Of a stretch of 64,000 nt of DNA, positions 53,643 through 61,049 are shown in pieces. The notes under the pieces were generated by a model, which saw only the letters and a list, made by a program, of their open reading frames with translations, searched no databases and was not told the DNA's origin. Every line of letters starts with the position of its first letter. Positions within the stretch are counted from its first letter, which is position 1. The stretch is from positions 1-64,000 of the forward strand of contig DAOTVC010000175.1 in NCBI GenBank assembly GCA_034437215.1, written 5' to 3'. The translations under genes and the position numbers were made by a program. The stretch comes from DAOTVC01 sp034437215. Lineage in GTDB: Bacteria > Chloroflexota > Anaerolineae > B4-G1 > SLSP01.

Positions 53643-55037
53643 ATGGCCATTGAAGAGCTGTTTGGACAGAGGTTGAAAGCGGTCAATATCGGCCTGGAGG
53701 ACTTCTCCACGAGCCTGCAGGACCAGGGGGCGGAGGTCGTCCACGTGCAGTGGCGCCCGCCCCTGGAGGGGTACGTGGATCTCAAGCGGACCCGGGGGGG
53801 GATCGACGTCGACGCCGCCAACGAGAAGGTGGTGGAGCGCATCCGCAAGGGGCGTCCGCTGCTCGTGGGCATGGGCATCGCCCGGGAGATCATCCCCGGC
53901 CTTGAGGGGCAGATGATCCTCCACGCCGGACCGCCCATCGAGTGGGAGCGCATGTCGGGCCCCACCCGGGGCGCGGTCATCGGCGCCATCGTCTACGAGG
54001 GGTGGGCCGAGAGCTACGAGGAGGCCGAAGCGCTGGCCGCCTCCGGCGAGGTTGCCTACGCTCCCTGTCACCATCACCACACCGTCGGGCCCATGGCGGG
54101 CATCGTATCGCCCTCCATGCCCGTCTTCAAGGTGCAGAACGAGACTTTCGGTAATGTCGCCTACGCGACCCAGAACGAGGGACTGGGACGGGTCCTGCGC
54201 TATGGGGCCTACGGGGACGACGTCATCGAGCGTCTCAGGTGGATGGAGGAGACCCTCTATCCCACGCTGCAGAAGGTCCTGGAGGTCACCGGCCCCATCG
54301 ATCTCCGGAGCCTCATCGCCCAGGCACTGCACATGGGCGATGAGGTGCACAACCGCAACCGTGCTGCGACCTCTCTCTTCATCCGCACCATCGCGCCGGC
54401 CCTCGTCGAGGTCGTCGACAAGGGGACGGCACACGAGGTCCTGGCTTTCATCGACAGCAACGACCACTTCTTCCTCAACCTCTCCATGCCCGCCATCAAG
54501 GCGATGTTGGAGGCTGCCGAGGGGATCGAGGGGAGCACCGTCGTCACGGTCATGGCCCGCAACGGCACCGACTTCGGGATCCGGGTGGGCTCCATGCCCG
54601 ACCGCTGGTTTACCGCTCCGGCCCCCATCGTCGACGGTCTCTGGCTGCCGGGCTTCAGCGAGGAGGACGCCAACCCCGACATCGGTGACTCCAGCATCAC
54701 CGAGACCGGAGGCTGCGGGGGCTTCGCCATGGCCGCCGCGCCCGCCATCGTACGCTTCGTCGGGGGGAGTGCTTCATTGGCTCTGAGCGTCACCCAGGAG
54801 ATGTACCAGATCACGGCAGGAGAGCACGAGACCTTTACGGTGCCCGTCCTCAACTTCCGGGGGACTCCGCTGGGCATCGACGTGCGCCAGGTCATGCAGA
54901 CGGGCATCCTGCCCTTCATCAACACCGGCATTGCTCACAAGGAGCCGGGCGTCGGTATGGTGGGCGCCGGTCTGGTGCGGGCCCCCAAGAAGTGCTTCGA
55001 GGACGCCTTCGAGGCTATCAAGGAGGAGTTGCTCTAG
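53643..55037 (+). CDS. DUF1116 protein, copy 1 (AllG/YlbE-like)
   Basis: A 464-residue protein. Residues 11-40 (LKAVNIGLEDFSTSLQDQGA and following) form an extra N-terminal segment. The DUF1116 core includes RPLLVGMGIAREIIPGLEGQ, ILHAGPPIEWERMSGPTRGA, APCHHHHTVGPMAGIVSPSM and NGTDFGIRVGSMPDRWFTAP, then a C-terminal VLNFRGTPLGIDVRQVMQTG. It pairs with FdrA copy 1 (12 bases apart) and DUF2877 as probable carbamoyltransferase subunits. The His-rich CHHHH cluster may bind metal or substrate; that is inference. AAAGGAG precedes the ATG. Confidence 0.85.
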   Translation: MAIEELFGQRLKAVNIGLEDFSTSLQDQGAEVVHVQWRPPLEGYVDLKRTRGGIDVDAANEKVVERIRKGRPLLVGMGIAREIIPGLEGQMILHAGPPIEWERMSGPTRGAVIGAIVYEGWAESYEEAEALAASGEVAYAPCHHHHTVGPMAGIVSPSMPVFKVQNETFGNVAYATQNEGLGRVLRYGAYGDDVIERLRWMEETLYPTLQKVLEVTGPIDLRSLIAQALHMGDEVHNRNRAATSLFIRTIAPALVEVVDKGTAHEVLAFIDSNDHFFLNLSMPAIKAMLEAAEGIEGSTVVTVMARNGTDFGIRVGSMPDRWFTAPAPIVDGLWLPGFSEEDANPDIGDSSITETGGCGGFAMAAAPAIVRFVGGSASLALSVTQEMYQITAGEHETFTVPVLNFRGTPLGIDVRQVMQTGILPFINTGIAHKEPGVGMVGAGLVRAPKKCFEDAFEAIKEELL

Positions 55038-55131
55038 AAGCTGGATGCTGGAAGCTGGATGCTGGAAGCTGGAAGCTGGATGCTGGAAGCTGGAAGCTAG
55101 ATGCTGGAATCTGGTTGCTGGACGTCTACAG
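55038..55131 (+). repeat. Heptamer tandem array (GCTGGAA/GCTGGAT)
   Basis: Units of GCTGGAT and GCTGGAA alternate at a 7-base period, starting right after the DUF1116 stop codon. They degrade towards the right. Confidence 0.85.
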
Positions 55132-55135
55132 GGTA

Positions 55136-55217
55136 GATACGGAATACGGAATACGGAATACGCAATACGGAATACGGAATACGCAATACGGAATACGGAA
55201 TTCGCAATACGGATTAG
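55136..55217 (+). repeat. Heptamer tandem array (CGGAATA/CGCAATA)
   Basis: About eleven units of CGGAATA or CGCAATA follow each other at a 7-base period. They end about 35 bases before the cyclase gene. Confidence 0.85.
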
Positions 55218-55250
55218 GATCACAATCATCACTTTAGGAGGTATAGCTAG

Positions 55251-56132
55251 ATGAAACTGATAGATCTGACGATTCCCCTGGGCATTGGTACGCCCCCCTG
55301 GCCCACCTACGAGCCGCTGCAGGTGAAGTACTTCAAGCGGCTGGCGCCGAATGGAGCCAACGGGCAGCTGTTGACCCACTCCAACCACCTGGGTACGCAT
55401 CTCGACGGTGAGATTCACTTCTACACGCCGGGTAAGGACATTGCCGGGTTGGACATGGACTTCCTCGTCCACGACGCGGCGGTGGTGGACCTCTCGGACG
55501 TCGTCGCCGACTACGACATCTACACGGCGGAGATGATCGAGGACAAGGTCGAGGTGCAGAAGGGGGACATCCTCATTATTCACACCGGCTTCCACCACTT
55601 CGGGTGGGACCATCCGACGGCGGACGAGATCCGCTACATGGTGCAGCACCCCGGCCCCGACCGCGAGTTCTCGAAGTGGGCCAAGGAGAAGGAGCTGCGC
55701 TGGATCGGCGTCGACTGCGGCAGTGCGGACCATCCCATGAACACCATCATCCGCGACTGGATGCCCCGACAGGCCAAGCAGGCCGAGGAGCACTTCCAGA
55801 AGAAGTACGGGCAGTCCCTCGAGGAGCTCTTCTCCCCCGACAAGTACCAGCTGATGCACATCGAGATGTTCCCCCACGGGATCATCCACGCCGAGTGCAT
55901 CGGCGGGGAGATCGATCTCATCCTCAACCGTCGCGTCCAGATAGGCTTCTTCCCCTGGCGCTTCGTCGACGGCGAGGCGAGCATCGGTCGGTGTGTGGCC
56001 TTCGTCGACGATGACGAGTACGAGGATATGATGGCGGAGAAGGTTGAGCTGCCCGAGACCCACTTCGGCGACGCCTACAACCCCGAGCACGTCGAGAACC
56101 TCAACACGCAGGTCAAGGCGCGGTTCGACTAG
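55251..56132 (+). CDS. Cyclase-family metal-dependent hydrolase (kynurenine formamidase-like)
   Basis: A 293-residue protein of the PF04199 'putative cyclase' family. The metal-binding motif is complete: H46-x3-H50-x-D52-x3-H56 (NHLGTHLDGEIHF). Further conserved phrases are KGDILIIHTGFH, WIGVDCGSADHPMN and HAECIGGEIDLI. Family members hydrolyse amide or lactam bonds (kynurenine formamidase, isatin hydrolase). The substrate here is unknown, but a small cyclic amide or ureide would fit its neighbours. TTTAGGAGG supplies the ribosome site. Confidence 0.88.
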   Translation: MKLIDLTIPLGIGTPPWPTYEPLQVKYFKRLAPNGANGQLLTHSNHLGTHLDGEIHFYTPGKDIAGLDMDFLVHDAAVVDLSDVVADYDIYTAEMIEDKVEVQKGDILIIHTGFHHFGWDHPTADEIRYMVQHPGPDREFSKWAKEKELRWIGVDCGSADHPMNTIIRDWMPRQAKQAEEHFQKKYGQSLEELFSPDKYQLMHIEMFPHGIIHAECIGGEIDLILNRRVQIGFFPWRFVDGEASIGRCVAFVDDDEYEDMMAEKVELPETHFGDAYNPEHVENLNTQVKARFD

Positions 56133-56213
56133 AGCAGACACCGGTTGGGGTTTCGCGCGCGTTGCGAAGCCTCCAATCTTCTAACCTTTACCTAAGAAAA
56201 AGGAGACAGGACT

Positions 56214-56942
56214 ATGCGTTTAGAACCCCCGGTCGAAGTATCACGAGATAAGTTGACCTTTGACGTCGCCGAGATCGAGCCCCTGCTGCAGGCGCCGCCG
56301 ACGGACATCAAGCCCTTCCCGCCGGCGATGGTCAAGCTCAAGGACGGCTCCACGATGGTGATCCGCGAGGCGAAGCTCGAGGAAGCGCCCCTGATGCTGG
56401 AGTACGTCGAGAAGATCATGAAGATCCAGCACGACTTCTACGACATCGTCGGGGCCCGCATCTACGCCGAGATCCTGGGCTGGTATCGCAAACGGCTCAA
56501 GGATCCCTACACCCTCGTCGGTCTTATCGACGGGACGTGGGTGGGCTTCGCCAACGGGCGGCTGATGAACGAGGAGATCAACATCAGCCTTCATACCATG
56601 TCGCTGAAGCGCGGGCTGCGCATCGGCGCCATCATGTACTACGTCAAGGCGGCCTACGGTTTCGAGATCCTCGGCAACGAGGAGTGGTGGGCCACCTACG
56701 AGAGCTACAACGGCTGGAAACGCTGGGGTCTGGGCATGGCTCAGCCCTCCTACCCCTGGCCCGAGTACCAGCACGAGCTGGGTGGCGCCCGCGTCTACTA
56801 CATCACCAAGAAGTACTGGGACACCACCGTCAAGGATTACATTCGGCAGATGATCGGCACGGAGCTCGAGCGGCCCGTGCCAGAGGAGCTTCTCGAGAGG
56901 AACGCCGACATCAAGGAAGTGCCCGAGCTTGGCGCGATCTAG
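56214..56942 (+). CDS. GNAT-like protein, paralogue 1
   Basis: A 242-residue protein. It starts with a family-specific ~45-residue segment (VAEIEPLLQAPPTDI). A GNAT-like pattern follows: VIREAKLEEAPLMLEYVEK (strand 1-helix 1), YTLVGLIDGTWVGFANGRL (strands 2-3) and SLKRGLRIGAIMYYVKAAYG in the place of the acetyl-CoA loop. WWATYESYNGWKRWGLGM and YPWPEYQHELGGARVYY come next. About half of all positions match paralogue 2 over the full length, by eye. Acetyltransferase activity is plausible but not proven, and its target is unknown. Confidence 0.7.
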   Translation: MRLEPPVEVSRDKLTFDVAEIEPLLQAPPTDIKPFPPAMVKLKDGSTMVIREAKLEEAPLMLEYVEKIMKIQHDFYDIVGARIYAEILGWYRKRLKDPYTLVGLIDGTWVGFANGRLMNEEINISLHTMSLKRGLRIGAIMYYVKAAYGFEILGNEEWWATYESYNGWKRWGLGMAQPSYPWPEYQHELGGARVYYITKKYWDTTVKDYIRQMIGTELERPVPEELLERNADIKEVPELGAI

Positions 56943-56978
56943 CTCTTTTCTGCCCGGCACTTGAGTAGCTTGCGCCGA

Positions 56979-57022
56979 CCGTCTCCTTCTCTCTTTCCAC
57001 CCCGACGGAGAGAAGGAGACGG
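56979..57022 (+). terminator. Strong 15-bp hairpin between the two GNAT-like genes
   Basis: CCGTCTCCTTCTCTC (56979-56993) and GAGAGAAGGAGACGG (57008-57022) are exact complements with a 14-base loop. The T-run comes only about ten bases later. It may be a partial terminator or an RNA-processing or stability element. Confidence 0.6.
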
Positions 57023-57081
57023 AGAAACAGATCTTTTTCCTTAACACAATCACCTAACCTTCTAACACTAGGAGCGACAAG

Positions 57082-57807
57082 ATGCGACTATCGAAACCTG
57101 TACCTGTTACGAAGAGCCAGATCACGCTGGACGCCGAGGAGATCGAACCCTTTCTCCAGGCCCCTCCTATGGACATGGCTCCCTGGCCCAACGCCACGAT
57201 TGAACTCCCCGGCGGGCAGACCCTCTTTATCCGGGAGGCCCGCAAGGAGGAGGTCCCTCTCATCCTGCCCTATCTGAAGAAGATCATGGAGGTCGAACAC
57301 GACTTCTATGACATCGTCGGTGTCCGGGTTTACGCTGAGTTGTTGGGCTGGTACCGGAATCGTCTGAAGGACCCCTACGTCCTGGTCGGCCTCATCGACG
57401 GCGAGCTGGCGGGTCTGGCCAACGGTCGTCTGCTCAACGAGGATATCAGCATCAGCCACCACACGATGACCTTTATCCGCCGGGGGCGAATTGGCGCGGC
57501 GATGTACTACTGCAAGGCCTACTACACCTTCGAGATCCTGAAATGCGCGGAGTTCTGGTCGACCTTCGAGAGCTACAACGGTTGGCGGCTGGGTTTCCAG
57601 ACCGCCCAGCGCAGCTATCCCTGGCCCGAGTACCAGCACGAGCTGGGGGGAGCCGCCGTCTACTACATCAAAAAGGAGCATTGGGATCGTTCCGTCCGCA
57701 AGTACGTCAGCCAGGTGGTCGGTTCAGATCTCGTCTTCGACGACATCCCCGAAGAGGTCATCGAGGCCAACGAGACCATGACGGTTCCTGAAGAGATCGT
57801 GGTCTAG
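57082..57807 (+). CDS. GNAT-like protein, paralogue 2
   Basis: A 241-residue protein with the same layout as paralogue 1: EEIEPFLQAPPMDMAPWP, then FIREARKEEVPLILPYLKK, YVLVGLIDGELAGLANGRL, FIRRGRIGAAMYYCKAYY, FESYNGWRLGFQTA and YPWPEYQHELGGAAVYY. The RRGRIGA segment is closer to a classical acetyl-CoA P-loop than its counterpart in paralogue 1. A tandem gene duplication is the simplest origin. Function unknown. It lies between the two hydrolase/FdrA sets. Confidence 0.7.
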   Translation: MRLSKPVPVTKSQITLDAEEIEPFLQAPPMDMAPWPNATIELPGGQTLFIREARKEEVPLILPYLKKIMEVEHDFYDIVGVRVYAELLGWYRNRLKDPYVLVGLIDGELAGLANGRLLNEDISISHHTMTFIRRGRIGAAMYYCKAYYTFEILKCAEFWSTFESYNGWRLGFQTAQRSYPWPEYQHELGGAAVYYIKKEHWDRSVRKYVSQVVGSDLVFDDIPEEVIEANETMTVPEEIVV

Positions 57808-57844
57808 CGGATAGCGGACGACCTTTGGACGTCTTTGGCCAGGC

Positions 57845-57886
57845 TTGACGCTGCATAATAGTTGTTCTATAGTTAGGAAAGCGTCA
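57845..57886 (+). promoter_or_regulatory. Promoter with flanking dyad upstream of fdrA copy 2
   Basis: TTGACG (57845-57850) and TATAGT (57868-57873) are 17 bases apart. The 7-bp inverted repeat TGACGCT (57846-57852) and AGCGTCA (57880-57886) overlaps the -35 box and the expected start point. This fits an operator, perhaps for a repressor controlling the second module. Confidence 0.75.
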
Positions 57887-57931
57887 GCTCGGTACTCGCA
57901 AACCATCTTCATCATACTCTGGAGGAACTGA

Positions 57932-59665
57932 ATGCCCGCAGTGAAAGCGGAAGTCCGATCCGGCGCGTACTACGACTCTGTCGTTCTCATGCAGTTACAG
58001 CGTTCCCTCGGTGAACTCCCCGGTGTTCTCGACACGGGTGTCGTTATGGGCACCGAGGCCAACAAGGAGATCCTGGCTCAGAGCGACCTGCTTGTTCCCC
58101 AAGCCCAGGCTGCCGGTCCCGACGACCTCGTCATCGTCGTCCGGGCCACCGACGAGGTCACGGCTGAAGCCGCTATCGATCAGGTGGAGGCGCTGCTGGT
58201 CCGCAAGCGCAGCGCCGACGAGGGGCAGGACTACCTGCCCAAGAGCATGGAGACCGCGGCACAGATGCTCCCCGAAGCGCACTGGGTTCTGGTCTCCGTT
58301 CCAGGACGCTATGCGGCCAGTGTCGCCCGCGATGCCCTCCGTCTGGGCAAGCACGTCTTCCTCTTCAGCGACAACGTCTCTGTCGAGGACGAGATCGACC
58401 TCAAGCGGTCTGCCACCGAGAAGGGGCTCTTCGTCATGGGCCCCGATTGCGGCACTGCCATCGTCAACGGCGTGGGGCTGGGTTTCGCCAACCGCGTGCG
58501 CCAGGGCCCCATCGGTATGGTGGCTGCCTCAGGGACGGGGTTGCAACAGGTGAGCAGCCGCATCCACCAGCTGGGCAGCGGCGTAAGCCACGCCCTGGGC
58601 ACCGGTGGGCGGGACCTCTCGAAGGATGTGGGGGCGCTCACCGCACAACAGGCGCTGGAGACGTTGATTCGGGACCCCGAGACCCGCGTCATCGTCCTGG
58701 TCTCCAAGCCGCCCGCCAAGGAGGTCGCCGACCAGCTCTTGCGCGTGGCGCAGCAGACCGACAAGCCCGTCGTCGTGGATTTCATCGGGTACACAGCCCC
58801 GGCTCGGGAGGTGGGCAATCTCCACTTCGTGAAGACCTTCGACGAGGCAGCGGAGCTGGCCGTGGCGCTGGCACAGGGAGCGGTTGAGGGCGAGGAGCCC
58901 GGCGCTCCCCAAGTTTCGGAGTACGCGGCGGATCAGCGCTACCTGCGTGGGCTCTTCTCAGGAGGGACTCTGGCCTACGAGGCCCTGCTCATCCTGCAGG
59001 AGTATCTGCCCGTTGTCTACTCCAACGCCCCGCTGAAGAAGGGGCAGCACAAGCTGGAGAACTCCCTGGAGAGCCGGGAGAACACCATCATTGACCTCGG
59101 TGAGGACGAGTTCACCGTCGGTCGGTTGCACCCCATGATGGACAACGAGCTGCGCATTCGCCGGCTGCACCAGGAGGCCTCCGATCCGGAGGTGGCCGTC
59201 ATCCTCCTCGACGTGGTGCTGGGCTACGGCTCGCATCTCGATCCCGCCAGCGAGCTCGGGCCCGCCATTGCCGAGGCCCTTCAGCAGGTGCAGGAGGCCG
59301 GGCGGCACCTGGAGGTGGTCGCCGTGGTCGTCGGGACCGACGAGGACCCGCAGGGTATCGACGAGCAGGTGGCAGCGCTCGAGGCGGCAGGCGCGCGGAT
59401 CTACGTGAGCAATGAGGCTGCCGTGCGGTACGTGGGTCAGGTGGTCCGGGCGTTGAACCGGCCGTCCCCCGAATCCCCCTCTGCCCTCACTGCGGTGGAT
59501 CTGGGGACTCTGACGGCTCCCCTTGCCGCCATCAATCTGGGTCTGGAATCCTTCGCCGAGAGCGTTCGGGCTCAGGAGGCGCAGGCCATCCACGTGGACT
59601 GGAAGCCGGCGGCGGGCGGGAACGAGCGCCTGGCGGCCATTCTGGAGCGCATGAAGGGCAAGTAG
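57932..59665 (+). CDS. FdrA-family protein, copy 2, with C-terminal DUF1116-linked segment
   Basis: A 577-residue protein. It carries the same ordered motifs as copy 1 (SGAYYDSVVLMQLQRSLGEL, MGTEANKEIL, HVFLFSDNVSVEDEIDLKRS, MGPDCGTAIVNGVGLGFANR, RYLRGLFSGGTLAYEALLIL, DLGEDEFTVGRLHPM). After a Pro/Ser linker near 510-525 it continues for about 50 residues. Residues 531-560 (LAAINLGLESFAESVRAQEA and following) match the N-terminus of DUF1116 copy 1 at 14 of 30 positions by eye. It therefore carries a segment that copy 1 lacks. GGAGGAACTGA precedes the ATG. Confidence 0.87.
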   Translation: MPAVKAEVRSGAYYDSVVLMQLQRSLGELPGVLDTGVVMGTEANKEILAQSDLLVPQAQAAGPDDLVIVVRATDEVTAEAAIDQVEALLVRKRSADEGQDYLPKSMETAAQMLPEAHWVLVSVPGRYAASVARDALRLGKHVFLFSDNVSVEDEIDLKRSATEKGLFVMGPDCGTAIVNGVGLGFANRVRQGPIGMVAASGTGLQQVSSRIHQLGSGVSHALGTGGRDLSKDVGALTAQQALETLIRDPETRVIVLVSKPPAKEVADQLLRVAQQTDKPVVVDFIGYTAPAREVGNLHFVKTFDEAAELAVALAQGAVEGEEPGAPQVSEYAADQRYLRGLFSGGTLAYEALLILQEYLPVVYSNAPLKKGQHKLENSLESRENTIIDLGEDEFTVGRLHPMMDNELRIRRLHQEASDPEVAVILLDVVLGYGSHLDPASELGPAIAEALQQVQEAGRHLEVVAVVVGTDEDPQGIDEQVAALEAAGARIYVSNEAAVRYVGQVVRALNRPSPESPSALTAVDLGTLTAPLAAINLGLESFAESVRAQEAQAIHVDWKPAAGGNERLAAILERMKGK

Positions 59666-59711
59666 TCTGAAGATACGAGATGACCATCAGTAGCTAGGAG
59701 GAAGGAATTTC

Positions 59712-60956
59712 ATGGTAGACATTGCACAGGCAAACGCGGAGACGGTAGAGCGGATGATGGAGTCCCGACCGGTCTTGGTCGGAGTGGCCCCGGCGCGGGA
59801 GGTGATCCCGGGCATGCAGGACAACCTTCTGCTGCACGCCGGCCCCCCCATCAGCTGGGACCGGATGGCCGGACCGGTGCGCGGTGCGGTCATAGGCGCG
59901 TTGAAGTTCGAGGGCCAGGCGCAGAACGAGGAGGAAGCGGAGGCCCTTGTGACCGGCGGCGAAATCGAGTTTGCTCCTTGCCACCACCACGACGCCGTAG
60001 GCCCCATGGCGGGCTTGATCTCGTCCTCCATGATGGTCTACATCGTCGAAGACAAGACCTACGGAAGACAGACCTTCTCGGGTCTCAACGAGGGCTACGG
60101 GAAGGTATTGCGCTACGGCGCTTACAGCGACGAGGTCATCGACAAGCTCCACTGGATGAACGACGTCATGGCGCCCGCACTGCAGGGGGCCATCGAGATG
60201 GCGGGGGGCATCGATATGCGGGCCCTCATCGCCGAGGCCCTGCACATGGGGGACGAGGGGCACAACCGGAACAAGGCCTCCTCCCTGCTCTATCTGAAGG
60301 CGCTCTCCCCCTACATTCCCAAGATGGTCTCGGACCCCGAGGAGGCCCTGGAGATCCTGCGCTTCCTGGGCGACAATGCTCTGAGCGTGCTCAACCCCGT
60401 CATGGCGGCTTGCAAGGCGATGGCGGATGCCGGTCACGGTATCGAGGGCAGCACCATCGTGACCGCGCTGGCCCGGAACGCCACCGACGTGGGGATTCGC
60501 GTCAGCGGGTTGGGGGATCAATGGTTCACGGCTCCGGCCCCCGAGGTGGACGCCCTCTACTTCCCCGGCTACACGGCGGAGGACGCCAGCGGTGACCTGG
60601 GCGACAGCACCATCACGGAGACGGCGGGCATCGGCGGCTTCGCCATGGCCGCAGCGCCCGCGATCGTCACCTTCGTCAGCGGCACCCCCAAACTCGCCAT
60701 GGATACGACGCTGGAGATGTACGAGATCACCGAGGCCCGGCACAAGTACTTCACCATCCCGGCGCTCAACTTCGAGGGCACGCCGACCGGCATCGATATT
60801 CGCAAGGTGGTGGAGAAGGGGATCACGCCCCGGGTCAATACGGGTCTGGCTCACAAGGACCCCGGCGTGGGGCAGATCGGCGCGGGGCTCGTGCGCCCGC
60901 CCATGAGCCTCTTCGAGGACGCCCTCGTGGCCTTTGCGGAGAAGTACAACTTCTAG
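59712..60956 (+). CDS. DUF1116 protein, copy 2 (AllG/YlbE-like)
   Basis: A 414-residue protein, about 50 residues shorter than copy 1 because it starts directly at the core (ANAETVERMMESRPVLVGVA). The rest is parallel: LLHAGPPISWDRMAGPVRGA, FAPCHHHDAVGPMAGLISSS, ARNATDVGIRVSGLGDQWFT, and ALNFEGTPTGIDIRKVVEKG at the end. It follows FdrA copy 2 by 46 bases. Together they look like a second carbamoyltransferase-type complex, but no second DUF2877 gene is seen. Confidence 0.85.
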   Translation: MVDIAQANAETVERMMESRPVLVGVAPAREVIPGMQDNLLLHAGPPISWDRMAGPVRGAVIGALKFEGQAQNEEEAEALVTGGEIEFAPCHHHDAVGPMAGLISSSMMVYIVEDKTYGRQTFSGLNEGYGKVLRYGAYSDEVIDKLHWMNDVMAPALQGAIEMAGGIDMRALIAEALHMGDEGHNRNKASSLLYLKALSPYIPKMVSDPEEALEILRFLGDNALSVLNPVMAACKAMADAGHGIEGSTIVTALARNATDVGIRVSGLGDQWFTAPAPEVDALYFPGYTAEDASGDLGDSTITETAGIGGFAMAAAPAIVTFVSGTPKLAMDTTLEMYEITEARHKYFTIPALNFEGTPTGIDIRKVVEKGITPRVNTGLAHKDPGVGQIGAGLVRPPMSLFEDALVAFAEKYNF

Positions 60957-61049
60957 GATGGTTGTCGAAAGTGTGACCCGCCGCTACGGTCTCACCTTTT
61001 GCGTTCGACTCGGCTGACTTCACTCACTTAATCCACAAGAGAGGAACGT

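Noticed and set aside
55251..56132. Arylformamidase of tryptophan breakdown
   Set aside because: The family fits, but no tryptophan dioxygenase or kynureninase is nearby. Context favours another small amide, so only the family is claimed.
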